DNA of 27,148 bases. It comes from Syntrophorhabdus sp. PtaB.Bin184 (GTDB lineage Bacteria > Desulfobacterota > Syntrophorhabdia > Syntrophorhabdales > Syntrophorhabdaceae). Within the stretch, counting starts at the first letter, position 1, and each line of letters starts with the position of its first letter. The position numbers were made by a program, and so were the translations under genes. This document shows positions 1-6,803 of the stretch, piece by piece. Under the pieces are notes generated by a model, which did not search any database, had not been told where the DNA came from, and saw only the letters and a program-made list of their open reading frames with translations. The stretch spans positions 1-27,148 of the forward strand of contig MVQQ01000228.1 of NCBI GenBank assembly GCA_002067555.1, given 5' to 3'.

Positions 1-736
1 CCGGGATGGATGTCTCACCGGTGACGAGGACCACCTCGGCTCCGCGCCTGCGGGCCATCTTCGCGATGGCGTAGCCCATCTTCCCCGACGACCTGTTGGT
101 TATACAGCGAACGGGATCGATGTATTCCGTTGTCGGTCCCGCCGTCACCAGTATCCGCTCGGAGCACAGGTCCTTCTCGGTGAATATATCCTCTATCCTT
201 TCAACGATCTCCTCTATCGACGGAAGCCGCCCCTTGCCTTCGGTCCCGCAGGCAAGATCGCCGCTTGCCGGTTCCATGAGCTCGTACCCGGCCTCTTTCA
301 GCTTCATGAGGTTTGCCTGGACCATTTTGCTCGACCACATCTTGGTGTTCATCGAGGGCACGAAAAAGACGGGCACCGTCGTCGCCATGACCATGGTGGT
401 GAGAAAATCGTCCGCTATTCCATTGGCTATCTTGCCGATGATATTTGCCGTCGCCGGTGATATCACCAAAAGGTCGGCTATGTCTGAAAGGGCGATATGC
501 CCTATCTTGGAACCCCTGAAGAGCTCGAACATCTCGTGAATCACCGGGTTTCCCGACAATGTCTGGAAGGTCAGCGGCGTTACGAACTGCATGGCATTTT
601 TCGTCATGACAACATGGACGTTGGCGCCACGCTTCGTGAGGAGCCTGATGAGTTCCGCCGTCTTGTATGCCGCGATGCCGCCGGTTATCCCGACGATAAT
701 CTCCTTGTTCCGCAACATGCTGAATTGGGCATCCAT
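1..736 (-). CDS. coaBC: Bifunctional phosphopantothenoylcysteine decarboxylase / phosphopantothenate-cysteine ligase, 3' part outside window
   Basis: CoaBC joins cysteine to 4'-phosphopantothenate (CoaB) and decarboxylates the product (CoaC), two cytosolic steps of coenzyme A synthesis. About 245 codons are visible without a stop, so the C-terminal ligase part lies beyond the left edge. The flavin-binding CoaC domain starts with VGITGGIAAYK near residue 15. It shows the catalytic His in GHIALSD (about 80), the SPATAN and ADDFLTT segments, PSMN (usually PAMN, about 127-130) and the substrate-clamp Cys in GDLACG (about 163). CoaB begins with ILVTAGPTTEYIDPVR and NRSSGKMG. The ATG at 736 is 4 bp after the carboxypeptidase stop, which implies co-transcription; an in-frame ATG at 718 is an alternative, and neither has a strong ribosome site. 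coaD lies in the same operon, so two CoA steps are together here. Confidence 0.95.
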   Translation of the reverse strand, partial: MDAQFSMLRNKEIIVGITGGIAAYKTAELIRLLTKRGANVHVVMTKNAMQFVTPLTFQTLSGNPVIHEMFELFRGSKIGHIALSDIADLLVISPATANIIGKIANGIADDFLTTMVMATTVPVFFVPSMNTKMWSSKMVQANLMKLKEAGYELMEPASGDLACGTEGKGRLPSIEEIVERIEDIFTEKDLCSERILVTAGPTTEYIDPVRCITNRSSGKMGYAIAKMARRRGAEVVLVTGETSIP

Positions 737-740
737 GATC

Positions 741-1925
741 TTAAATGTTGAGACCCAGTCTCCTTATAAACCTTGTGAAGAGATTTGCCTTGGGCACATA
801 AACGGGAGAGACGATGTTGACCTTGCCGATCACCTGCCCGCTCAATTTAAGCACAAGTTCCCCGAGCCTTTGCCCTTCCTTTATCTCCCCCTTGATCCGC
901 TCAGGCAGGAGAATCTCCCGCGTGATGGCACCCTTTTTTTCCACTTCCATCGGGTAAAGGAAACTCTTCTCCGTCACTCCTTTCATTTTTCTGTATTTAC
1001 CGTCGACGAGAAAGACATCCTGATCGATCACTTCCCCTTTTTTTACAACGTTCACCATTTTATACCGGGCAAAGGCCTTTTGCAACTTTTCCATGGCGAA
1101 GCTGTCGCGTATCTTTCCCGAGGGACTTCCCATGACGACCGCGATGAACCTCATGTCCCCCCGTTTGGCGGTGGCCACGATGTTAAACCCCGTCTGGGAG
1201 TAATACCCCGTCTTGAGACCGTCGGCTCCGGCGAATTTCCCCAGGAGCTTGTTCGTGTTTGTCAGGACAAACTTACCGTCCCTGAAGGTGTCATTCTGGA
1301 TCGATGTCCACTCCAGGATCTTGGGGCTTTTCAGGAGCTCCCTGGCCAGGACCGCAAGGTCGTTGCACGAGGTCAGGTCCTCTTTTTCCCCCTTTGCGGG
1401 GGGCAGGCCGTGAACCGTGTGGAACTCGGTGTTGGCGAGCCCCAGCGCCTTCGCCTGCGCGTTCATGAGGTTCACCATCTCATCCTTGCTCCCGGCCACA
1501 AACTCGCTTATGGCATAGGCCGCGTCATTGCCCGAGGCGACCATCATAGCCTTCATCAGGTCCTCCAGGGTGAAGACCTCTCCCTCCTTGAGATAGACCT
1601 GGCTTCCGCCGATCTTCGACGCCTCTTTCGATATGGCCACCTTGTCCGTGAGCTTGATCCCACCCGTCGCGAGCCTTCCCATGACGACGTAGGCGACCAT
1701 GAGCTTCGTTATGCTCGCGGGAGCCCGTCTTTCGTCGATGTTGCTCCCGTCTATCATCTTGCCGCCCTGGGCCTCGATAACGATAAACGACTTGCAGGGA
1801 GGTTCGGCCTCCTTGCCCTGCCGTGCCGGCGGGGTTTTCTTCCCGGCGGCCCCCCTGGCCGCGGCGTCCACCGTAAGACCGAAAATACACAACGTTACAA
1901 CAACAAATACGAGCAGTCTCTTCAT
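741..1925 (-). CDS. D-alanyl-D-alanine carboxypeptidase (penicillin-binding protein 5/6 family)
   Basis: This is a low-molecular-weight penicillin-binding protein that trims the terminal D-Ala from peptidoglycan stem peptides in the periplasm. The 394-residue product starts with a signal peptide (MKRLLVFVVVTLCIFGLTVDA). It carries all three serine-transpeptidase motifs: SITK at 71-74 with the nucleophilic Ser, SGN at 131-133 and KTG at 238-240. The C-terminal part fits the PBP5 beta-rich domain, and the last residues (FTRFIRRLGLNI) look like the amphipathic helix that anchors such enzymes to the inner membrane. GGGAGG just before the ATG supports the start. It lies 19 bp downstream of the slipin gene and 4 bp upstream of coaBC. 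The family is clear; which dac paralogue it is cannot be decided. Confidence 0.93.
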   Translation of the reverse strand: MKRLLVFVVVTLCIFGLTVDAAARGAAGKKTPPARQGKEAEPPCKSFIVIEAQGGKMIDGSNIDERRAPASITKLMVAYVVMGRLATGGIKLTDKVAISKEASKIGGSQVYLKEGEVFTLEDLMKAMMVASGNDAAYAISEFVAGSKDEMVNLMNAQAKALGLANTEFHTVHGLPPAKGEKEDLTSCNDLAVLARELLKSPKILEWTSIQNDTFRDGKFVLTNTNKLLGKFAGADGLKTGYYSQTGFNIVATAKRGDMRFIAVVMGSPSGKIRDSFAMEKLQKAFARYKMVNVVKKGEVIDQDVFLVDGKYRKMKGVTEKSFLYPMEVEKKGAITREILLPERIKGEIKEGQRLGELVLKLSGQVIGKVNIVSPVYVPKANLFTRFIRRLGLNI

Positions 1926-1944
1926 ATCCTCCCGGTCCTTTGCC

Positions 1945-2700
1945 TCACTTGCCTATCCTGTCCATGAACATCTTGACGATGTCTATGGGCAACGGAAAGA
2001 CTATGGTTGAGTTCTTTTCCGTCGATATCTCTATCAACGTCTGAAGGTAGCGCAACTGCAACGACATCGGGTTCTGGGAAAGGATGTCCGATGCCTCCGC
2101 CAGCTTCGTGGCGGCCTGATACTCGCCTTCGGCCCCGATGACCTTCGCCCTTCTCTCTCTTTCCGCTTCCGCCTGGCGGGCGATGGCCCTCTGCATCTCC
2201 TGCGGGAGGTCCACGTTCTTCACCTCCACGTTGGACACCTTGATTCCCCAGGGTTCCGTGTGGGTATCGAGGATCTCCTGGAGCCTTTCGTTCAGCTTCT
2301 CACGATGCGAGAGCAGGTCATCGAGCTCCGCCTGGCCGAGCACGCTTCTCAAGGTGGTCTGAGAAAGCTGGCTCGTCGCGTAGAGAAAGTTCTCCACGTC
2401 GATGATGGCCTTCAGTGGATCCACAACACGGAAGTAAACGACAGCGTTCACCTTGATGGAAACGTTGTCGCGGGTTATGACGTCCTGGGGCGGTATATCG
2501 AGAACGACGGTTCTCAGGCTCACCTTTACCATGCGGTCGATGATGGGGATGAGAATGATGAGACCCGGACCTTTCGGCATGCCGAGAACCCTTCCCAACC
2601 TGAAGATCACGCCCCTCTCGTATTCGTTCAGTATCTTAATGGCGCTGAAAAGAAAGAAAACGACGATAACGACGACAAACAGGATCGGAATCGAAAACAT
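1945..2700 (-). CDS. Slipin / stomatin-like SPFH membrane protein
   Basis: This is a membrane-anchored SPFH (band 7) protein of 251 residues, a family that forms oligomers at the membrane and is thought to organise membrane domains or proteolysis. It has one N-terminal hydrophobic segment (about 3-24), the stomatin-type NEYERGVIFRLGR, and a SPFH core with LDIPPQDVITRDNV. A charged helical stretch rich in Ala, Glu and Arg (about 177-205) and the slipin C-terminal segment follow. GGAGGG lies 7 nt before the ATG. The gene starts 4 bp after the stop of the long NfeD protease gene. That pairing is the classic slipin-NfeD operon, in which the NfeD protease is reported to cleave the slipin C-terminus. 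The substrate link here is inferred from family knowledge. Confidence 0.93.
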   Translation of the reverse strand: MFSIPILFVVVIVVFFLFSAIKILNEYERGVIFRLGRVLGMPKGPGLIILIPIIDRMVKVSLRTVVLDIPPQDVITRDNVSIKVNAVVYFRVVDPLKAIIDVENFLYATSQLSQTTLRSVLGQAELDDLLSHREKLNERLQEILDTHTEPWGIKVSNVEVKNVDLPQEMQRAIARQAEAERERRAKVIGAEGEYQAATKLAEASDILSQNPMSLQLRYLQTLIEISTEKNSTIVFPLPIDIVKMFMDRIGK

Positions 2701-2704
2701 GCTG

Positions 2705-3994
2705 CTACCCTCCTTTTTTCCTTACCTTGACGATGAGACCTTCCACGGCGGTGACGACGACCTCCTCGCCTTCGCCTATCGTTTCGTCACTGCGGGCCTT
2801 CCAGAGCTCGCCGTGCACCATGACCTTTCCCCTGCCTCCGGCCGAGATGCCGGTCCGCACCGTTCCCGTCTCCCCGACAAGCCCTTCGGAGCCGGTCTTG
2901 ATCCGGAACAGCTGCGCCCTTACCGCAAAAGAAAGTATGCCAAAAACAAAGATCGCCGATATTATGGCGACGATGAGTATGGTCGTGAAGGATATGGCGA
3001 GCGGGCTGCCCGGAAGGTCAACGAGCATGACCGAACCGATGACAATGGACACAATGCCCGCAATGCCCAAAAGTCCGTGGCTGACTATCTTGACCTCCAG
3101 GATAAAGAATACGATGCCGAGGAGGATCAATGCAAGCCCGGCAAAACTGATGGGTATCGCTTGGAAGGCGTAGAGAGCCAGAATGAGAGAGATGCCCCCG
3201 ATGACGCCGGGGAATATCGTGCCCGGGCTGTAGAACTCGAAAAGGATACCGTAAATCCCGATCATCATGAGGATGTATGCAACATTGGGATCGCTCACAT
3301 AGGCGAGGAACCGGAACTTGAAGGGCATCGTGATCTCTACCTTCTTTGCGCCCTTCGTGTGCAGCACAACCTTGCCCTTCTTCGTCTCCACCGTCTTTCC
3401 GTCTATCTGCGACAGGAGGTCGTCGGAAGAATCGGCCACAACATCGATGACCTTCCTGGCGAGGGCTTCCTTCGCGGTTATCGAAATGCTTTCCGTTACC
3501 GCCTTTGCCGCGAAATCCACACTCCTTCCGCGTTTCGCGGCAATGCTCTTCGAATACGCCTCAGCATCGCTGACCACCTTCTTCATCATTACTTCGTCTT
3601 GCTTTTCCTTGCCTATGCTCACGGGATGAGCGGCGCCCGCATTGGTCCCGGGGGCCATGGCCGCCACATGGGAGGCCAGAAGGATGATGGCGCCCGCCGA
3701 GGCCGCCCTCGCTCCCGGAGGGGCGACATAGACGATGATGGGTACGGGTGCGTCCATAATCTCCTTCACAATGTCCCGCATGGAAGAATCGAGTCCTCCC
3801 GGTGTATCGAGGAAAACCAGGAGCGCCTCGGCATCCGCCTTGCCCGCCTTCTCAATGCATTCCCCGAGGAAACCCGCCACGGGCGGGTTGATGGCGCCCT
3901 GTATACGGGCCGTATACACATCTTTTGCGTGGGAGAGGGGTGCGAAAAGAACGACTGCGCCGATAAGCGCAATGACGAAGCACAGTCTCTTCAT
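2705..3994 (-). CDS. nfeD: Long NfeD protein with ClpP-class membrane serine protease domain
   Basis: This is the full-length type of NfeD: a secreted or periplasm-facing serine protease domain, a polytopic membrane part and a C-terminal OB-fold. The 429-residue product has a signal peptide (about 1-23). The protease domain contains DTPGGLDSSMR and ASAGA with Ser99 as probable nucleophile; Lys138 or Lys139 is the probable general base, matching the Ser-Lys dyad of archaeal PH1510. Four to five hydrophobic segments follow (about 235-360). The last 60 residues (GETGTVRTGISAGG to VEGLIVKV) fit the NfeD OB domain. Its ATG overlaps the coaD stop as ATGA, and slipin starts 4 bp after its own TAG. 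The pair probably works in membrane quality control. Catalytic assignment rests on motif position only. Confidence 0.93.
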   Translation of the reverse strand: MKRLCFVIALIGAVVLFAPLSHAKDVYTARIQGAINPPVAGFLGECIEKAGKADAEALLVFLDTPGGLDSSMRDIVKEIMDAPVPIIVYVAPPGARAASAGAIILLASHVAAMAPGTNAGAAHPVSIGKEKQDEVMMKKVVSDAEAYSKSIAAKRGRSVDFAAKAVTESISITAKEALARKVIDVVADSSDDLLSQIDGKTVETKKGKVVLHTKGAKKVEITMPFKFRFLAYVSDPNVAYILMMIGIYGILFEFYSPGTIFPGVIGGISLILALYAFQAIPISFAGLALILLGIVFFILEVKIVSHGLLGIAGIVSIVIGSVMLVDLPGSPLAISFTTILIVAIISAIFVFGILSFAVRAQLFRIKTGSEGLVGETGTVRTGISAGGRGKVMVHGELWKARSDETIGEGEEVVVTAVEGLIVKVRKKGG

Positions 3995-4479
3995 CGCTTT
4001 CCAAAGATCTCCTTGAGTCGGCTTTCGACGGGAGCAGGGACGAAACTGGAGACGGAACCGTGGAACGCGGCAACTTCCTTGATCGTTCTCGAACTGATGA
4101 AGAAATAATCCTTGCTGGTCATCATGAAGAGGGTATCCATGTCGGGATTGAGGGTCCTGTTGATGGAGGCCATCTGAAACTCGTACTCAAAGTCGCTCAT
4201 GGCGCGCAGGCCCCTGATGACGAAACGGGCGTTCACTTTTTTCACATAGTCGATGAGCAGACCATCGAAACTGTCGATGATCACATTCTTGTTCCCGTTT
4301 ATGGATTGCTGGATGAGATCCTTGCGCTCCTCAAATGTGAAAAGCCCCTGCTTTTCGATATTGTATGCGATGGCGATGATGACCGTGTCGAAAAGCTCGA
4401 GCCCCCTTGTGAGGATGTCGAGATGGCCGAAGGTCACGGGGTCGAATGAACCGGGGTACACTGCGAGCGTCTCTTTCAT
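3991..4479 (-). CDS. coaD: Pantetheine-phosphate adenylyltransferase
   Basis: CoaD adenylylates 4'-phosphopantetheine to dephospho-CoA, the penultimate step of coenzyme A synthesis, in the cytosol. The 162-residue protein has the usual length. It shows the nucleotidyltransferase start VYPGSFDPVTFGH, with TFGH at 16-19 as the (T/H)xGH motif. RGLRAMSDFEYE sits in the middle, and ISSRTIKE is the second ATP-binding motif. AAGGAGAG precedes the ATG. The start overlaps the rsmD stop as ATGA and its own stop overlaps the NfeD start in the same way, so translation is probably coupled through all three genes. The rsmD-coaD order is widespread in bacteria. Confidence 0.97.
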   Translation of the reverse strand: MKETLAVYPGSFDPVTFGHLDILTRGLELFDTVIIAIAYNIEKQGLFTFEERKDLIQQSINGNKNVIIDSFDGLLIDYVKKVNARFVIRGLRAMSDFEYEFQMASINRTLNPDMDTLFMMTSKDYFFISSRTIKEVAAFHGSVSSFVPAPVESRLKEIFGKR

Positions 4480-5063
4480 GGTCTCTCCTTGAACAACGGG
4501 GTTGTGGGGCCTCTGAACAGCGAGATCATCGTGTCGCCGTATTTCCTTGTTCTTGTATCTTCAAATTCCCCGAAAAGGGACAGACAGTCGCCTTCCCGCC
4601 TCGAGTATTCGGCTATGGTAATTGTATCGGAATTCCCGAGTGGATGTTTATCAAGAAGTGTCATTGTGCGTGTCACATATCCCATTTCGTAAGGAGGATC
4701 CATGAAGATCACATCGTACATGCACTTCCTGCCATAGAGCAAAGGGACTGCATATCTTACATCCATATGTAACACTTGGCAATACTTATTTAATCCCGTT
4801 CCGGCGAGGTTCTTCCCGATGAGGTCCGCCATCTTTCCGTTCGCCTCCACGAGTGTCGCTGAGGCTGCGCCCCGGCTCAGGGCCTCTATGGAGAAGGAGC
4901 CGGAACCGGCGAAAAGATCGAGGACGGACAGGCCGTCCACGCTTCCGATCATGTTGAAAAGGGCCTGCCTCACCTTGGAAGAGGTGTACCGGGCCACGTC
5001 ACCCGGCAGGACACGGATCGACATACCCTTGAGCCTTCCTCCCGTTATGCGCAGCGTCGCCAT
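4476..5063 (-). CDS. rsmD: 16S rRNA (guanine-966-N2)-methyltransferase
   Basis: RsmD methylates G966 of 16S rRNA during 30S subunit assembly. The 195-residue product begins MATLRITGGRLKG. It has the SAM-binding motif I (VLDLFAGSGSFSIEALSRGA, about 60-80) and the catalytic DPPY motif IV (FMDPPYEMGYV), as expected for an amino-methyltransferase of this family. The reading frame is open much further upstream, but that extension is antisense-like sequence inside the ArsA gene. The ATG at 5063, 5 bp after the ArsA stop and preceded by AGGA, is therefore taken as the start. Its stop overlaps the coaD start as ATGA. Confidence 0.94.
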   Translation of the reverse strand: MATLRITGGRLKGMSIRVLPGDVARYTSSKVRQALFNMIGSVDGLSVLDLFAGSGSFSIEALSRGAASATLVEANGKMADLIGKNLAGTGLNKYCQVLHMDVRYAVPLLYGRKCMYDVIFMDPPYEMGYVTRTMTLLDKHPLGNSDTITIAEYSRREGDCLSLFGEFEDTRTRKYGDTMISLFRGPTTPLFKERP

Positions 5064-5068
5064 GGGTC

Positions 5069-6013
5069 CTATTCGAAGAGCGACCTCGTCACGTCGGCTA
5101 TCCTTTCCATGCCTTTTATCTCGTGGGCCGTAAGATACAAGAGGGTCAGGGTCTTGTCCTTGTATGTCTGTCTCAGTTCTTCGATATAATGCTCCTGCAT
5201 GGCCTTGCGGAGGCGATGGAACTCGCAGTCGGCCTCCTGCACCACGTTGTTGATGACGATGTTCTCTACGGCGAGCCGGTTGTCCTCGAGCTCGCCGATG
5301 ACCCGGTTCGTCATCTTCACGCCAAGGGCCTCGGGGATGGTAACGATGAGGTACTTCACGCATGCCCCGTCCCTGATGAACTCGACGATACGCTCGGAAA
5401 GGGCCTCCCAGCCTGCAATTATCTGCAGCAGCGTCTTCTTTGATTCCTTGAGGCGCATCGTATCCTTCACCTTCTCGATGTAACCATACATGTTCATGTA
5501 GAACTTCGTCGCCGCCTCCATGTGGGACAGGAAAAGCTGGGGCAGTCTGAGGAGCCTCAGGGTGTGCCCCGCGGGGGCCGTGTCCCACACGACGACGTCG
5601 TAGCTGCCGCCTTCCACGAGCTCCATGATGAAGCTCAGCATGTACTCCTCTTCGATCCCGGGGGCGGTGCCTATATACTCGACGAAATCGTAATCGACGC
5701 TGGCAAAGGAAGATACGACCTCGTAGATCTCCGGGCCGAAACGTTCCTTCCACCGTGCAAGGACGATATCGGAGGAAACCTCCAGCCCGTAAAGATTGAG
5801 GGTGTCATCTATGCGGGTCTCCCTGTCGCCTATCTCCTTTTCGAAGATGTCCGAGAGAGAGGGGGCCGGATCGCTCGTAATGATGAGCACCTTCCGCCCC
5901 TCCTGGGCCATCTTCAGGGCGATCGCCGACGCGCACGTCGTCTTCCCCACGCCACCCTTGCCGCCGACCATGATAAGCTTGACCCCTGTGTTGTCAATGC
6001 CGGTAAGTCCCAT
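5069..6013 (-). CDS. ArsA/GET3-family ATPase
   Basis: This is a P-loop ATPase of the ArsA/GET3 (anion-transporting ATPase) family. The 314-residue protein carries one ATPase domain: the deviant Walker A GKGGVGKTT at 18-26, the SDPAPSLSDIF switch I region, and the family signature DTAPAGHTLRLLRLP in the middle. Arsenite pumps have two fused halves, and no arsB, arsD or arsR is nearby, so arsenic transport is not supported. A single-domain homodimer acting in protein or cofactor handling is more likely, but the substrate is unknown. It is first in the minus-strand operon that continues with rsmD, 5 bp away. No convincing ribosome site precedes the ATG. A TATGAT hexamer 8 nt before it, with only a poor -35, could give a leaderless message. 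Confidence 0.88.
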   Translation of the reverse strand: MGLTGIDNTGVKLIMVGGKGGVGKTTCASAIALKMAQEGRKVLIITSDPAPSLSDIFEKEIGDRETRIDDTLNLYGLEVSSDIVLARWKERFGPEIYEVVSSFASVDYDFVEYIGTAPGIEEEYMLSFIMELVEGGSYDVVVWDTAPAGHTLRLLRLPQLFLSHMEAATKFYMNMYGYIEKVKDTMRLKESKKTLLQIIAGWEALSERIVEFIRDGACVKYLIVTIPEALGVKMTNRVIGELEDNRLAVENIVINNVVQEADCEFHRLRKAMQEHYIEELRQTYKDKTLTLLYLTAHEIKGMERIADVTRSLFE

Positions 6014-6061
6014 AGGCGAATATCATATCATCTTTGAGGCCGGAAAAACAGGGAAGACGGG

Positions 6062-6190
6062 GAAGACCGTCTCAGGTCTCACGTTTCAGGTCTCAGGCAA
6101 AAGAAATAGAAACCGTTTCCGGGTTTCAGTAATCTCAGGTGCCCTGGTCCTTAACCTGGGACCTGAAACGTGAGACCTGAGACGGTCTTC
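6062..6190. repeat. Perfect 30-bp inverted repeat with 69-bp spacer
   Basis: Positions 6062-6091 and 6161-6190 are exact reverse complements over 30 bases, separated by 69 bases. The pair fills the gap between the ArsA start and the cytochrome b stop, and the right arm overlaps the cytochrome b stop codon by two bases. As RNA from the cytochrome operon it could fold into a long hairpin and act as a 3'-end or stability element. No U-tract follows directly, so it is not a standard intrinsic terminator. The left arm contains heptamer repeats. A palindromic mobile or REP-like unit is the alternative. Confidence 0.9.
6071..6098. repeat. Four tandem heptamers, consensus YTCAGGT
   Basis: The units are CTCAGGT, CTCACGT, TTCAGGT and CTCAGGC, head to tail. 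A related four-unit array lies at 8896-8923, and 38-base segments around the two arrays agree at 32 positions. The array overlaps the left arm of the 30-bp inverted repeat. Its presence in two separate gaps suggests a dispersed intergenic repeat family. Confidence 0.75.
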
Positions 6191-6803
6191 ATTCTTCCTC
6201 GTGGCCCGTGAACATCGCCTTTGTGTGGGAAAAGGGGGTTTTGCCCAGGGTTGCCATATAGAGGTGGACGATGAGATAGATGAGGAAGATGTATCCCACG
6301 ATCACATGGATGGCATCGAGGACGCGGATACCGCCCGTCGCGCGGATAATGCCGTAGAAATCCATGATGTTGCCGAATACTATCCCCGTGACGATGATGA
6401 GCGGCATCGCAATGATCATAATGAAGGAGTAGGCGAGTTTCTGCAAGGCGTTGAACCTGGACTCCGGTGAGGGTACGAAAGGATTCGCGCTGCCCTGAAA
6501 AAGACCGTGAATGTAATAGGCCAGTTGACCGGGGATGGACCGTATGTCCTTGAGGGTGATAACATAGTGGGTCGTAAACCCTCCCGCAATGACGTACGCC
6601 GCCATCCAGAAGAGAAAAAACACCGTCAGGACATAGCCAGCATACTTGTGCAAGGCCACCACCAACCCATAGTCCGGTATGATGACGAGGTCCGTGAAGC
6701 GCAGCTGTGCCCCCGTGACAACCAGGATAAAGATGAGAAGGGCATTTGCCCAGTGCCAGATGCGGATAAGGAGAGGGTGAAGAGGAACACCGTTGTTTGT
6801 CAT
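6189..6803 (-). CDS. Membrane di-heme cytochrome b (cytochrome b561 / formate dehydrogenase gamma-like)
   Basis: This is an integral membrane cytochrome b, probably passing electrons between the quinone pool and the periplasmic multiheme cytochrome encoded upstream. The 204-residue protein has about four membrane segments (roughly 15-35, 48-72, 122-145, 164-184). His17 in RIWHW, His52 in LHKYAGY, His166 in AIHVIVGY and His180 in IVHLY could ligate two b hemes. This is the pattern of hydrogenase, formate dehydrogenase and thiosulfate reductase cytochrome b subunits. The frame is open further upstream into the cytochrome c gene. The ATG at 6803 is chosen because it overlaps the cytochrome c stop as ATGA and starts just before the first conserved helix. 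No catalytic molybdenum or NiFe subunit lies nearby, so the redox partner is likely the cytochrome c. Confidence 0.88.
   Translation of the reverse strand: MTNNGVPLHPLLIRIWHWANALLIFILVVTGAQLRFTDLVIIPDYGLVVALHKYAGYVLTVFFLFWMAAYVIAGGFTTHYVITLKDIRSIPGQLAYYIHGLFQGSANPFVPSPESRFNALQKLAYSFIMIIAMPLIIVTGIVFGNIMDFYGIIRATGGIRVLDAIHVIVGYIFLIYLIVHLYMATLGKTPFSHTKAMFTGHEEE

Noticed and set aside
591..1967. 458-codon open frame on the plus strand
   Set aside because: Antisense to the carboxypeptidase gene with its three conserved motifs; no recognisable domain in the translation.
2453..4108. 551-codon open frame on the plus strand
   Set aside because: It lies antisense to nfeD and slipin, which have clear domains, and its translation is charged low-complexity sequence typical of the reverse frame of GC-rich genes.
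5064..5753. Long N-terminal extension of rsmD
   Set aside because: The open frame runs through the ArsA gene and has no conserved content; the family N-terminus starts at the ATG at 5063.
5069..6013. Arsenite efflux ATPase
   Set aside because: Single ATPase half and no arsB, arsD or arsR neighbour; only family membership can be stated.
6014..6188. Intrinsic terminator made by the 30-bp inverted repeat
   Set aside because: The 69-base spacer and lack of a following T-run on either strand do not fit a standard terminator, so it is listed as a repeat.
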